Positions 1-13,500 of a DNA stretch of 64,000 nucleotides are shown here, in pieces. The stretch covers positions 16,320,538 through 16,384,537 of the forward strand of contig NC_092098.1 in assembly GCF_045679555.1 (NCBI RefSeq), given 5' to 3'. Positions within the stretch are counted from its first letter, which is position 1. Every line of letters starts with the position of its first letter. Made by a program: the position numbers and the translations under genes. The notes below the pieces were generated by a model. The model worked only from the letters and a program-made list of their open reading frames with translations. It was not told the origin of the DNA and searched no databases. Source of the DNA: Salvelinus alpinus. Taxonomy: Eukaryota; Chordata; Actinopteri; Salmoniformes; Salmonidae.

Positions 1-579
1 GAAGAACACAGCCATGAATAAAGAATGGTACCAACACATCCTCCGAGAGCAACTTCTCCCAACCATCCAGGAACAGTTTGGTGATGAACAATGCCTTTTC
101 CAGCATGATGGAGCACCTTGCCGTAAGGCAAAAGTGATAACTAAGTGGCTCGGGGAACAGAACATCAATATTTTGGGTCCATGGCCAGGAAACTCCCCAG
201 ACCTTAATCCCATTGAGAACTTGTGGTCAATCCTCAAGAGGGGGGTGGACAAACAAAACCGCACAAATTCTGACAAACTCCAAGCATTGATTATGCAAGA
301 ATGGGCTGCCATCAGTCAGGATGTGGCCCAGAAGTTAATTGACAGCAGGCCAGGGCGGATTGCAAAGGTCTTGAAAAAGAAGGGTCAACACTGCAAATAT
401 TGAATATTTTCATCAACTTCATGTAATTGTCAATAAAAGCCTTTGACACGTATGAAATGCTTATAATTATACTTCAGTATTCCATAGTAATATCTGACAG
501 AAATATCTAAAGACATTGAAGCAGCAAACTTTGTGGAAATTCATATTTGTGTCATTCTCAAAACTTTTGGCCACGACTG
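1..579 (+). mobile_element. Tc1/mariner element, 3' part (cut by window edge)
   Basis: The end of a Tc1-like transposase is followed by a terminal inverted repeat that finishes in CTTTTGGCCACGACTGTA, with the TA target at 580–581. The same terminus appears in reverse at 30645, so both are one family. The left portion lies outside the window. Confidence 0.85.
2..403 (+). pseudogene. Tc1-like transposase, C-terminal fragment
   Basis: The frame is open from the window edge to TGA. It shows FQHDGAPC with the second catalytic Asp and [12 protein letters not shown] with the third acidic residue of the DDE catalytic triad. The helix-turn-helix domains and first Asp would lie left of the window. It is treated as a fragment; the off-window part decides whether it is intact. 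Confidence 0.8.
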
Positions 580-581
580 TA

Positions 582-1123
582 GATATTCCGTTAAAAATAA
601 GTGTCACGACTTATTAAGTCGTTTCCTCTCCTTGTTCAGGCGGTGTTCAGCGGTCGGTGTCGCCGGTCTTCTAGCCATCGTCGATACACTTTTCATTTTC
701 CATTTGTTTTGTCTTGTTTTCCTACACACCTGGTTTCCATTTCCCTCATTAAGTGTTGTGTATTTAACCCTCTGTTCCCCCCATGTCATTGTGTGGAATT
801 GTTTGTTTGTAAGTGCTTGTGCACTATGTTACTGGTGCGCGTCGGGTTTTGTATCCATGTAGGTTATTTTTTTATTGCAGTTGGTTTTGAAATTAAACTG
901 CTCCGGCTATTACCTATTTCTGCTCTCCTGCGTCTGACTTCACTGCCACCAGTTCCGCAACCCTTACAATAAGCCGTTTCCAGCTACAATGGTCATTTAC
1001 GACATTAACAATGTCTACACTGTATTTCTGATTAATTTTATGTTATTTTAATGGACAAAAAAAAGGCTTTTCTTTCTAAAACTAGGACATTTCTAAGTTA
1101 CCCCAAACTTTTGAACGGTAGTG
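582..1123 (+). mobile_element. Fragment of a second Tc1-like element interrupted by a solo LTR
   Basis: About 20 bases at 582–601 continue at 969 on the far side of the LTR, then run to the terminus CAAACTTTTGAACGGTAGTG with TA at 1124–1125. That terminus is a known fish Tc1 end. The first element (1–579) apparently inserted at a TA within this one. Confidence 0.65.
602..968 (+). mobile_element. Solo LTR, 367 bp, with perfect 5-bp target duplication
   Basis: It begins TGTCACGACT and ends CCCTTACA. The flanks carry ATAAG on both sides (597–601 and 969–973), as expected for retrotransposon integrase. No internal gag/pol is present, so this is a recombination-derived solo LTR. It belongs to the same family as the LTR at 61524–61873. 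Confidence 0.85.
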
Positions 1124-1125
1124 TA

Positions 1126-2143
1126 CCTATGCACACCCACACACTGACCATGACATGTATTCCTGATGGTTTCTGTTATTTGCCAAATAGAGTGAGAGAC
1201 CCTCAAAACTTCCCAATGACTTTGTTATTGACTATTAGCTTGACTGTCGTTACAGTGTATTATGTGTAGCCCCAACACTCTGCATGGAGGTTCCACATAT
1301 TGATTCCACAATGCAGTTAAAGTCAGCCCCATCGCTGCTGGAGTGCCTGCTGCTCAGTGCTCTACACGTCCTTCAGAGTATCCATGCATCCATCCAACCT
1401 CAGCCACATAAAAACCTCCATAACATCTCACCCATGTCTGAGTCCCTACGTCCCTTTACAGGAATGCTTTAACACACCATTCTGTGAACATTCACAGTGC
1501 CTCGCTGTTTTGCATACATAGAGGCAATGACATTTCCAATGACCCCACTTGGCCCTCACTGGCCCTAACACAGGGTACAGCAGCAGCACTACCAGCTGCC
1601 CTGTACTACACCATGCACAAACTGGCTGAGAACGCTGCATCCATCCACTGTTATTGTAGTGATAATAGGTGACCAGGTAGTGAGTGCACAGAGAGGGAGG
1701 TAATGATAGCAGATGCATGTGACCAGCTCTGAGAGGGAGGCTTATCTGTATCTGCCTATGAATATGTTATTACAACTCCAACCTGCATTGCCTTCACAGG
1801 GAATTCTGTATACCACTTTCTCCAACCTTGTCCGTTCCGGGCACCACCAAATCACAGAAGTAGCTTGAGGACTACCATTCAGGGAACTGTAATAAATCAA
1901 TCATTGGAGATGTTTTCATGAAACACGTTTTACCCTTCTATGTGTTGTGTTATTTTTTAAAGGTCACAATAAAGCTGTTCTTGATTCTGGCTCATGTGTT
2001 GCTTATGTTCATTCAGAGTGGTTAATCACTGACTGCACAGTCATGTCTACATAATCAATGCAACAATTCAAATATGGATTATGTGTCAAATTCACTGGCA
2101 TGGGCCGGGTCAATAACGTACAAAATGATTACGCTGAGAAATA
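1126..2143. other. Gene-free stretch
   Basis: I find no gene, recognisable repeat or RNA here. Short open frames on both strands overlap each other and show no known motifs. Confidence 0.5.
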
Positions 2144-2145
2144 TA

Positions 2146-2650
2146 CACTGACTGTACAAAACATTAGGAACACTTGCTCTTTCCAGGAAAGCTTTGATCC
2201 ATTATTGATGTTACTTGTTAAATGCACTTCAACCAGTGTGGATGAAGGGGAGACAGGTTAAAGAAGGATTTTTAAGCCTTGAGACAAGTGAGACATGGAT
2301 TGTATACTGTATTTGCCATTCAGAGGGTGAATGGGCAAGACAAAATATTTAAGTGCCTTTGAACGGGGTGTGGTAGTAGGTACCAGATGCACCGGTTTGA
2401 GAGTGTGAAGAACTGCAACGGTGTTAGTGTTTTTCACACTCAACAGTTTCCTGTGTGTATCAAGAATGGTACACCACCAAAATTACATCCAGCCAACTTG
2501 ACATAACTTCGGGAAGCATCAGAGTCAACATGGGCCAGCATCCCTGTGGAACGCTTGACACCTTGCCCTGACGAATTGAGGCTGTTCTGAGGACAAAAAG
2601 GGGTGCAACTCAATATTAGGAGGTGTTCCTAATGTTTTGTACACTCAGTG
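2146..2650. mobile_element. Non-autonomous DNA transposon with TA target duplication
   Basis: The ends are inverted repeats: CACTGACTGTACAAAACATT at the left and the reverse complement of a near-identical end at the right, finishing TTGTACACTCAGTG. TA flanks both sides (2144–2145, 2651–2652). There is no coding capacity. A partial copy lies at 63372–63494. Confidence 0.8.
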
Positions 2651-2840
2651 TAATATCAACTTAAGAAAGTAAACGTGGTTGGAATGGGTACTTCCCCTAA
2701 CACTAGATATTCAGTGTTCATACTTCTACAACCAAGGGCTCTCAGAATTTCTTCAGTAAAGCAAAGCTGCTAAACTGAACTGACTGATAAGCAACCCGTC
2801 ATAACTAAATATATATATACAGTATATATAGATATATACA

Positions 2841-3105
2841 CAGTTGAAGTCGGAAGTTTACATACACTTAGGTTGGAGTCATTAAACTTCTGACCCACTA
2901 GAATTGTGATACAGTGTGATACAATTATAAGTGAAATAATCTGTCTGTATACAATTGTTGGAAAAATGACTTGTGTCATGCACAAAGTAGATGTCCTAAC
3001 CGACTTGCCAAAACTATAGTTTGTTAACAAGACATTTGTGGAGTGGTTGACAAACAAGTTTTAATGACTGCAACCTAAGTGAATGTAAACTTCCGACTTA
3101 AACTG
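2841..3105. mobile_element. Internally deleted Sleeping-Beauty-type Tc1 element (MITE)
   Basis: The left end CAGTTGAAGTCGGAAGTTTA and the right end GTAAACTTCCGACTTAAACT are the familiar inverted termini of the Sleeping-Beauty/Tc1 group. The 265-bp body lacks transposase. Confidence 0.85.
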
Positions 3106-3264
3106 TATATACACATATACATAGATTTATTTATTTTTTCCTGTTTTGCATGTTATTTTGGCTTTAATATGTGTCACATGTCAGTTTGCAAACAATGTAA
3201 AAAAAAATAAAAAAAAATCCTTCAGTTAATAAAGCTGCATACAAACATGGTCTCTTTTTTGCTT

Positions 3265-5062
3265 TCTTGAGTAAGGCAGCTCCAAAATGAAGCTGTTTCA
3301 GCCTAGCTCTGTGCTTTCTGTGGTGGTGGGGCAGCCAGCAGAAAATACAGAGTGTAAGTCTCTAGTAGCGCCGTGATTGGCTCAGTGTTCTGTCATATGG
3401 ACACTATGTCACTGCACAATCTACAGGGAGAGCTCGAAAATTCAAGCCCCCTGGGTGCTGCCATAGATTTAATTTAAAAGTCCCCTTTAAGAAGGCTCAA
3501 AGTCATTGGCCACAGATAAAATTGTCAAATCACGTTATATCTACCATAGCTTTGATTGGACTGATCATGTCAACATCATACTTTGAAAATCTTAGCTAGC
3601 AAGTTAGACAAGCAATCATCATCATGAATCGAGTCGACAATCTACTGGCAAATCCTTTTCAATCCTTGTCATGTGAAGAGAAATGTTAGATTAAAAACCT
3701 GCTCATCGGCCATTGGACATAAACATTACACAACAAGTTGGAAAAAGCTCATTCAACAATGAGTGGTTTGGAAGGAATCAGTGGCTAACTGCAAGCTTTG
3801 CAACGCAATCACTAGCCTGCTATTCAGTGGAGGGTGTGTGGTCAAAGTCTGGGTTTAAGGGTCTCTTTTCCAAGCTTAAAAGGATATATATACACTCGCA
3901 ACACACCATGGGCCAGAAAAGGTTCAATACATTGGCCATGCTGTCAATCCAGCATGAGTTCTCCCGCATTCTAATCAACTGGAAACTCGGAACTGGGAAT
4001 CCTCAGAATTTATTGAGTTCAAGACAACTCGGGAAAAAAACGAGCTTCAACTCGGAATTCCAAGTCGGGAACTCAGGCCTCTTTCTAGAACTCCGACCTG
4101 AAGATCACGGACGTCATGATTCTACCTTGTTTTTTTCTGAGTTCCCAGTTGTCTTGAAAGCACCATTAATCCAGAGAATGGCAGAATGTGATGACGAAAT
4201 TTGCACACAAGAAGGACTGCCACTTCACCTTCCTGTTCAAGTGAGCACAGCACAGCAAGGTGAGTCAAAACATGCATTGTATGCTGCAGCAGAAATGATG
4301 TAAAATGCCAGGGAGATATGTATTCTGTAGCTAAATAATACTAAGTGTATGTTGTGTAGCAAGCTGTTAGTAGCCCATATACCTCACCCTAATAATTTGG
4401 TCCCTTTCCCCCTCATAACTTAGCCTACTGTTCTGATTTGGTGGCCACATGTAGCCTGTTTTAGAGAAATGTCATCATCGAATATTTATCTATTATATAC
4501 CCTTTATTTATCCTACGGTTCTGACTTGGTGTACAGTACAGGAAAAATACTACAAGAACGTCCCATGTGTCACTGTACATTTCAAAAGTGCTGAACAAAT
4601 AGTTACATTGACCATGTTCGTTCTAGCTTGCTCATTAATGTCTTAATCGAAATTATGGATTGCCTCTTATCCGCTCATCATCCCCTTATGCCATAGTTTG
4701 TACATCTCAATTGTCAGTAGAAAACACATTTGTTTAAGCAAGTCAGCCATATCAGCCATGTTTTTTTTAAAGGCAGTAAATGAGGCTGAATGAACTGTTT
4801 CGCTGCCAGACAAGGCTCCACTGATAGCTAGGTGTTGCGGTGATAACGATTCACACAAAGAAAGATCTGCTGTTGGGACTCTGCTGTTGGGACAGCTTTA
4901 TGTAGGCCCTAACAGTTTGCAGGCACCATTTGTCACCGTTATAATGCAATTAATGTATTGTTTAGTGTTGTGTTGTGTAGTGCCTTTGCTGGCATGAATA
5001 AAAACAATTTGGGCGGGGAGTTTGCCACACCAAGATTTACATTTTTACATCGCCAAGATAAA
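3265..5062 (+). mobile_element. hAT-type non-autonomous element, copy 1 (5' end uncertain, 3' end truncated)
   Basis: It is colinear, in reverse orientation, with the complete copy at 34769–36478. The shared order is the ATAAAATTGTCAAATCACG-like segment near 3520, the GTCGACAATCTACTGGCAAA segment near 3633, a palindromic core at 3950–4170, and the GACAGCTTTATGTAGGCCCT segment near 4891. The open frame at 3713–4303 is chance. Confidence 0.65.
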
Positions 5063-5401
5063 CCTCTAACCCTTCATCCTGCTCTCTCTCCTGACACACT
5101 AACTCTTCCAGAGGTGCAGCATCCTCAGTCATTATCTCCTTTACCAATTAGAGTGAGTATAGGCTGGGCCAGTCAGCCCTACCCTGCTGGGAGCACATGC
5201 CTTCACATAGGTAGGCAAGATGCAGAGATGTATATCAGTGTACACTTCAATTAATTGGAGCTAATTGATATTGTTGGATGCTGTACATTTCAATGTATTG
5301 GATTTCAATTCTTTGGATTTAGATTGTGTAAAGAAAATGCATTTTTGTGTGCTTTGGAATGTATGTGATTTGCATTAGTACATTTGCCAACATACTGTAC
5401 T

Positions 5402-5772
5402 TGTAACGGTTTTCGTCGTCTGAAGAAGAGGAATTGGACCAAAGCGCAGCGTGGTAAGTGTTCATGCTTTTTATTGAAAACTGAACACTAATACAAAATA
5501 ACAAAGAGAACAACCGAAACCGAAACAGTCCTGTAAGGTGCAAAACACTAGACAGAAAATAACTACCCACAAAAACCATGTGGGAAAAAGCTACCTAAAT
5601 ATGGTTCCCAATCAGAGACAACGATAGACAGCTGCCTCTGATTGAGAACCATACCCGGCCAAACACAAAGAAATACAAAACATAGAAAATGAACATAGAA
5701 TGCCCACCCAAATCACACCCTGACCAAACCAAAATAGAGACATAAAAAGCTCTCTACGGTCAGGGCGTGACA
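5402..5772 (-). mobile_element. Solo LTR, 371 bp, with perfect 5-bp target duplication
   Basis: Read on the minus strand it begins TGTCACGCCCTGACCGTAGA and ends in CCGTTACA. GTACT flanks it at 5397–5401 and 5773–5777. It is a different LTR family from those at 602 and 61524. No internal retroelement genes are present. Confidence 0.87.
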
Positions 5773-7977
5773 GTACTGAATAGGTCTTAATATGCAGTTA
5801 GTTTTAATACTAGTGTGATCTATTCCATAACTCCAATTATAGTCATCAAATCACAAGAGATATTTGTTTGCCAATTGCGGTCTCATCATTTCCACATAAT
5901 GATTCTAGAGCAACACATGCCATGCCAAACACTTCTTCATGCCTGGACACCAACATCCATAATCACTCTGTCAAAGGACTACAACACAGATGGAGCAGAC
6001 ACAGGAGCCAAACACACACAGGCTGCTCATGGAAGGAAAGAGGAGACTGAACTTTAAAACACATCAGGTAGATTCATGGTGCCTTGTATTAAATACAGTA
6101 ATAATAGACTGATTTTTGTTTCATTTAAGGATCCACCCCTTTTGTTCCAATTTTCGCCTAAAATGACATACCCACATCCAACTGCCTATAGCTCAGGACC
6201 TGAAGCAAGGATATGCATATTCTTGATACCATTTGAAAGGAAACACATTGCAGTTTGTGGAAATGTGAAATGAATACAAGAGAATATAAGACATTAGATC
6301 TGGTAAAAGATAATACAAAGATAAAAACAACCATTATTTTGTATTTTGTTTGTACCATCGTCTTTGAAATGCAAGAGAAATTCCATAATGTATTATTCCA
6401 GTGCAGGCACAATTTAGATATTGACCACTAGATGGCAGCAGTGTATGTGCAACGTTTTAGACTGATCCAATGAACCATTGCATTCTGTTAAAAATATTGT
6501 ATCAAGACTGCCCAAATGTGCCTAATTGGTTTATTATTGCATTTTCAAGTTCGTAATTGTGCACTCTCCTCAAACAATAGCATGGTATTATTTCACTGTA
6601 ATAGCTACTGTAAATTGGACAGTGCAGTTAGATTAACAAGAATTTAAGCTTTCTGCCCATATCATATATGTCTATGTCCTGGGAAATGTTCATGTTACTT
6701 ACAACCTCATGCTAATCACATTAGCCTATGTTAGCTTAACCGTCCTGTAGGGGGGGACACCAATCCTGTAGAGGTTTTAAAACAACATTTAGAAGAGGCA
6801 TTTTAAGACTTCCTCCAGTACAGTATGTCCCTGTCTCAATAAGCTCAACTCCTGTAACCAAACCATGTCCTCATGCTATGCAATGCTGACTGCGTAAAAG
6901 TGCAAAAAAACAGAGTAGATAGCGAATCGTGATCTCTGTACAGCAACAGTGTCAGACATAGAGAGACACCTGATCCCTGGAGTCACTTGCACTAGCTGAC
7001 AGAATGGACACCTGACACATCAGGTAGAGCCAGATTCAGCCAGGCAGACCCAATGCTGGTAATAAAAAAAAAACAGGCAGGCCCAGGCACATCCATTATT
7101 CATCAGCCTTCAGTTATTCATCAGACACAGACAAATATTAACCTGTGTGCAAGCAAGGGGGGACATGAATATTCAACAGGCAGGGCTTATATTTAGACAT
7201 GACCAGAAATAAATAGTGTGACATGTAAATATAAGGTAATTAAGTCACTTTTGGTTGGTTGAGCTGGAGCTCTCAGCATCATGTTTAATAACACATGGGG
7301 ACATGGATTAACAATTACATTTCCCTCGTATGTATACGCCCTGGTTTGGATTTCCACTACAGTATCTATAGGAGCTGTTATATATAATATATGTATGTTT
7401 ATTCCACCTGACTACTAGGTATATTTTATAACTGTGATTTGTTTTTCTTCAGTCTAAAGTGAGCTGGGTCAATTATTACTCAGAATCAACTGTATGAGCC
7501 CCAACAACAAATCAAATGACTGAATAATGATTTCTATTTGATTACAGGCTAGTATAGGAGTTCCCAGGGACATAGGTTATGTGCAGGGACAAAACTAATC
7601 TGGAGCTATACCACTGAATAAATAATCTTGGAATGGAAACATGGTTATTGGTTTATATATTATATATCGTAGAAATAGGTTTAGCTGAGCATGTAGAACG
7701 CATTGAGGTTGACATTCAGCACACAGGAAAATAGATTGAAGACAATGTTTATAGCCCCTCAAATGCATACAGTGTTGAGCGGTTCTCTGGGACAAAACCC
7801 TGACTCAGTATATTTCAAAGAGCTACCCTTCAAACTGCATTGTTTCAGAAGATGAGGTAAAACCCACAGAGTGGGAGGGTTAGCAGGCGTACTACCAGCC
7901 TGGATAAAATGCTCTCAGAGAGTCAAATTTCAGCGAGCAGATGGTGATTTTGGAGGAGCAGCAGGGTGCCTCAGCTC
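5773..7977. other. Gene-free flank, partly dispersed repeat
   Basis: About 6125–6790 resembles a dispersed repeat I recall from salmonid DNA (around CCTGAAGCAAGGATATGCAT). The class is not determined. The remainder shows no supported gene. Confidence 0.4.
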
Positions 7978-8434
7978 TTTAAAGGTCCAATGCAACTGTT
8001 TGTATCTTAATATCAAATCATTTCTGGGTAACAATTGAATACCTTCGTGTGATTTTTTTTCCAGTTAAAATTGTCAAAAAGAAACAAATATAGCTTCTTA
8101 GCAAAGAGCAATTTCTCAAGGGAGAAATTTGCTAGGACTCTCTAGGAGTGGTCTGAGTGGGGAGGAGAACTCTGAAAACTAGCTGTTATTGGCAGTTTGG
8201 AACTCTCTTTCTAATTGGTCTATTAACTAATTTACTACCTGGTGATGTCACCAGGCAGGCCAAAACTCCATCCCACCAAAACAGGCTGACACTTCAGGAG
8301 GTCTTTTCAAAACAGCTCTTACAATAAAAGAGCGTTATCATTTTCACAATTTCACAGTATTATTCCAACCTCATAGTGTGGAAATATATATAAAACACAG
8401 GACAATCACGTTTTTGAAAGCACTGGGCCTTTAA
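7978..8434. mobile_element. Short inverted-repeat element
   Basis: The ends TTAAAGGTCCAATGCA and GCACTGGGCCTTTAAG are reverse complements with two mismatches. The interior segment around GTCAAAAAGAAACAAA recurs at 14057–14180. No clean target duplication was found, so the superfamily is open. Confidence 0.6.
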
Positions 8435-8813
8435 GCCTGGAGTGTGTGTGCGAGTACGCATGTGTGTGTGCATAAACAAGCGTGCTTGTGAGCGTATGTG
8501 TGTGCGTGCATGCATGAGTGTGTGTTGTTTCTCTCCTCCCATGTCATAATCAGAAAGCTGTGGCCTTTAGTTTTTGCCTCTTTTCCTGTACCTGAATCCA
8601 AATTAGATATATCAAACGAGAGCTTGTTATTGTTTTCGTCACCCACTCACTCTCACATTACAATGAAGGAGCAATCAAGCAAACAGTGGGGGAAACATTT
8701 TAGAGTTCGCAACTTGGAAGTTTGATGTCAGAGTACAGTCAACGCTCTACTTGTTACTCCCTTCTATGATGAATACTTAGTTGTGGAACTAATTTGAATC
8801 CCTAGGTGTCATA

Positions 8814-9823
<1,010 letters not shown>

Positions 9824-10137
9824 CAGGTATCATCAACTAGATTGAGCTGTGGGTCGATTTTTATCTTGAGCGGATGGTCGGGGGGCCGGAACATAATTAA
9901 AAATAATTTGTAGACTGCAAATTTATGGAATTTAGCCCTAACAGATATCATATTTGATCATAATAATTTCAAACCTTGCTTACATTTGTTTATGATCATG
10001 TGTCTCTCTATTATAAGTGGGAATACTTAGGAACAGATTTCCCTAATTAAAAATTAATTGCTCAGAAAACTTGGGGGGCCAAATAAAATCACCCTCGGGC
10101 CTAATTCAGCCCTCGGGCCGCCAGTTGGGGAACCCTG
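9824..10137. mobile_element. hAT-type MITE with perfect 8-bp target duplication
   Basis: The element starts CAGGTATCATCAACTAG and ends CCAGTTGGGGAACCCTG. These are imperfect inverted termini of a widespread hAT type. CAGTAGAG flanks both sides (9816–9823 and 10138–10145). The 314-bp body is non-coding and ends 345 bp before the PIPOX start codon. Confidence 0.85.
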
Positions 10138-10482
10138 CAGTAGAGGTTGTGTCCTTTCAGGTGATGTATAACATTCAAACTACAACTTATTTTGATTGAT
10201 TATACAAAATGCAACTACATCAGCTGTTCAAAATAATAAACAATTGAGATATATGGTTGTTTGTCTATAAGGCTCAGTTGTGCAAATGACCCTCTATCAT
10301 CCAAAGTGTGCTGTGGTGCAAAGGTTCAGCAGTAGCCAGTCTGACAGGCTAACTTGTAAATACTCAAAGAACTTTAGCCAAAGGTCCATGGAGTTGGAGA
10401 GGTACATTAGGTGAATAGAGAGGTGTGCACTCATTACAGAGCAGTGCTGTGTGTTGTACTACACTACCAGGTCTCAGAGACA

Positions 10483-10593
10483 ATGTCCGACCAGCAGGAT
10501 TACGACTGTATCGTTATAGGAGCAGGGATACAAGGCTCCTTCACCGCCTATCACCTGGCTAAAAACAACAAGAGAACTCTTGTACTGGAGCAG
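10483..10593 (+). CDS. pipox: PIPOX coding exon 1
   Basis: This exon encodes the start methionine and the N-terminal Rossmann strand with [19 protein letters not shown], the FAD dinucleotide-binding loop. It ends in LEQ at a GTGTGT donor in phase 0. The 37 codons match the human N-terminus almost residue for residue after the first few positions. Confidence 0.93.
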
Positions 10594-13500
10594 GTGTGTA
10601 ACTAACCCATTATCCATATCCACACAGTGACTACAGTTTTGTAGTTGTTTCTGCAAGTGAACTAGTGTATTGATCCTTCAATCGGAGTGCATCTTTGAAG
10701 TCAGACCAAACAAGACAAGAAGTTTGATGGAGCTAAAAGGGAGACATCCGCAGAGAATGAACCCACGTACAACACAAGATGTTTGTAAGGCAGCAGATAT
10801 CAATATTTTCTGCTGCTGATTTTTTTTTTTTTAACATTGGTCGATGTTGCCATTTAATTGGATAGCCAAAAAATGAAAGAGGAAGGTTATGTTCAATGGA
10901 GGCCACATTCACCTGCAATAACAGCCAACCTTCACTGCAGAAGGTGTGCACATGTGTTAAATAAAAGGAATTGATCATTTGCAAGAAAATAACACACTGA
11001 ATATGTTTTTTGCACTAGTTTAATTCATTTCAATTAAAATTGTTTATTGAGTTATATTCATCATGTCTGTGGCCTAATATTTAAACTCAATGTAGTGTGT
11101 ACACATCTAACATAGCTCAACTGACAGTAACATACAGTAAGAATAAAACACTTATCATTGCAGGATAAGCACAAAGCTACAAAACAATATCAGTTTATCA
11201 GTGATACCTTTTCCTCATTACTGGCCATTGAGCACCACAGACTACAATAAGAATCATACACTGCAATATAGAGCCATAAGGACATTATGCTGTGTCATTC
11301 TTCAGTTCCTCCTGGCCCACTCCCGGGGGAGTTCCCATGGCCAGACCAGGATCATCAGGAAGGCTTATGAACATGAATTTTACACCCACATGATGGAGGA
11401 ATGCTACCTGCTCTGGGCTAAACTGGAGGCTGAGGCTAATGTCACACTGTTCAGGTATGCTGCTACTTTATCTTAATCAAAAATGATGTAGAAGGGAAGC
11501 CTGTTCCTCATTATACTGTTATGCCTAGTGTGCCCTGAACTGAGCCTGGACTAGTTTCACTCACTATGTGTATTTACATTAATAGATATGACAGGAAAGC
11601 ATTAAATTATGCCACTGTGAGCCGGTTCTCATTGGCTTAGACAAACCAAAGCTGATAGGACACCTTTCAAGCTCACTGACCTATCTGGGATCTGGAGAAG
11701 CTATGTTAGTGTGGGAGTGAAATGACATACTACAAAACCAGCAAGAAAAATAATGACTTCCAAACTGCATTTGAACCCCAGCATGAATCCCCTCAGTGCA
11801 GTATAAGTCATATACAGGATGACATAAGGGCTGAGGCGTGGGGCTTACTGCAGGGATGTCCTTGGCCTATACCTTTAAAAACCATTGAGACAATGAAAGA
11901 TAGAGGAGGGGAAGCTGTGTAAATCTTGGTGAGCGATACCAGGTTCCTGGAATGTATTTCACCGGCCAAATGGATCCTTCAGTGAGGAGGATAGATGAGA
12001 GCTATGCCTGTGGGCAGCCTCCGGACACTGTGCCCATCACTCAAGGACGGGCGGGCCGCACTGGGGTGCAGATCATATTTACACCCACCCAGCGGAGCAG
12101 GCTTAGAGGGTTGGGGGAGGAGTGCTGATGAATGGAGCAGTCTCCTGGCTGTGGTGCTGCACATGTATCACAGCAGGCCGCCTGCACCAGAGAAAACAGC
12201 AGTCATACATCGCCCCGGAGACCATCCCTCACCCAGACCATTCAATTAGAGGCAGCCACTCAGATACCTACAGCTCAGGCCAGCCCTGGGTGGCCCTAGC
12301 ATACAACACGGCCCTCTCCATAAACCACAAACTTTGATATTAAGGAACTTGGCCACTGCAATAATAATGGTATTAATAGAAAAATCATAGGGGTTCAGCA
12401 TAAACAACAGAATAAGGATTCAAACATCAACAACAAATTAATAGTTCTGTAGGAGCCAAAAGTGCAATGAGAAAATTCACAATGTAACTGAAAACCTTCC
12501 TACCAAAACCACAGTTTGACTGTTTGAGTCCAAGTCTAAATCAAATAAATACTTATAATCCAATGCGGGGGGGCAAAAAATACAAAAAAGCAATCCCAAC
12601 GGAATCCCTACCATAAAGTAATTAATCCAACAGAAAATGTAAAGGACCAATGGAAGGTGTCTATTATTACATTTTTTTCCATGTCTATTTTTCCACCAAA
12701 ACAGTGGCATATGGGAGAAAAGAGGCCTGAAATCCATCTTAGCAAACAGCAAACGAAGGTCGTGTTCCCTTGCTCAGAGTGAGTGGGACATGTCCCCCCC
12801 AATATTCCAGGGGTCTATTACGTCATCCTCTCCCCAATGATTTTCTATCCACGGAATGCACTGCTTCGTTCATAGAACATGAGTAACCTCCAATATCTGC
12901 TAATTAGCAGTTGTCTTTTTCCCACAAATGTGTCTCTAACTTTTGAACGGTTGGAGTTGTCAGCTATTGTGAAAGCTAAGACTCTCAATGAATTGTTTTG
13001 CACATTTTGACAAGATGATGGGGAGTCCCCCAAGGGGAATATCAACCAACAGACCATTTTTGAATACTCCTCTTTATGTACACCTAAAAAAAAACTATTT
13101 TTTTATGTTTAATCTTCTGTTTTGAATATAATATGTAATATTGGGATATACACTCAAACTTAAATACATTTAAACTCATTATCTGACATAGTACAAGTGT
13201 CTTCTTCAATTTGAGCCAATAGCCATGTGTGTGTGAGGTGTATTCTTTTGATACCATGAAGATTTGTAAGACTACCAAAAAACACCCTTTGTGACCCTGT
13301 TTTAGCTCATTGTGATGCAGAGGGTGGACACTATCTGGCAGTGGACACTATTTGGCATGACAGCAACCTGACACATTTTCAAAATGTTCAGTTAGGGCTC
13401 TTACATTTTTTACAAAAAACTATCTTGGTTAGTTTTTATGGCTTTGAGTCTGAAATGTAATAGGTTAAACATTTTCACACCCATTGTCTTCCCACTCAAA

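Noticed and set aside
533..972. Two overlapping open frames over 600–970
   Set aside because: They fall within the solo LTR, which has exact TG…CA ends and a 5-bp duplication.
3713..4303. A 196-codon plus-strand open frame
   Set aside because: It lies in the hAT-type repeat, over its palindromic core. Other copies of the element do not keep the frame.
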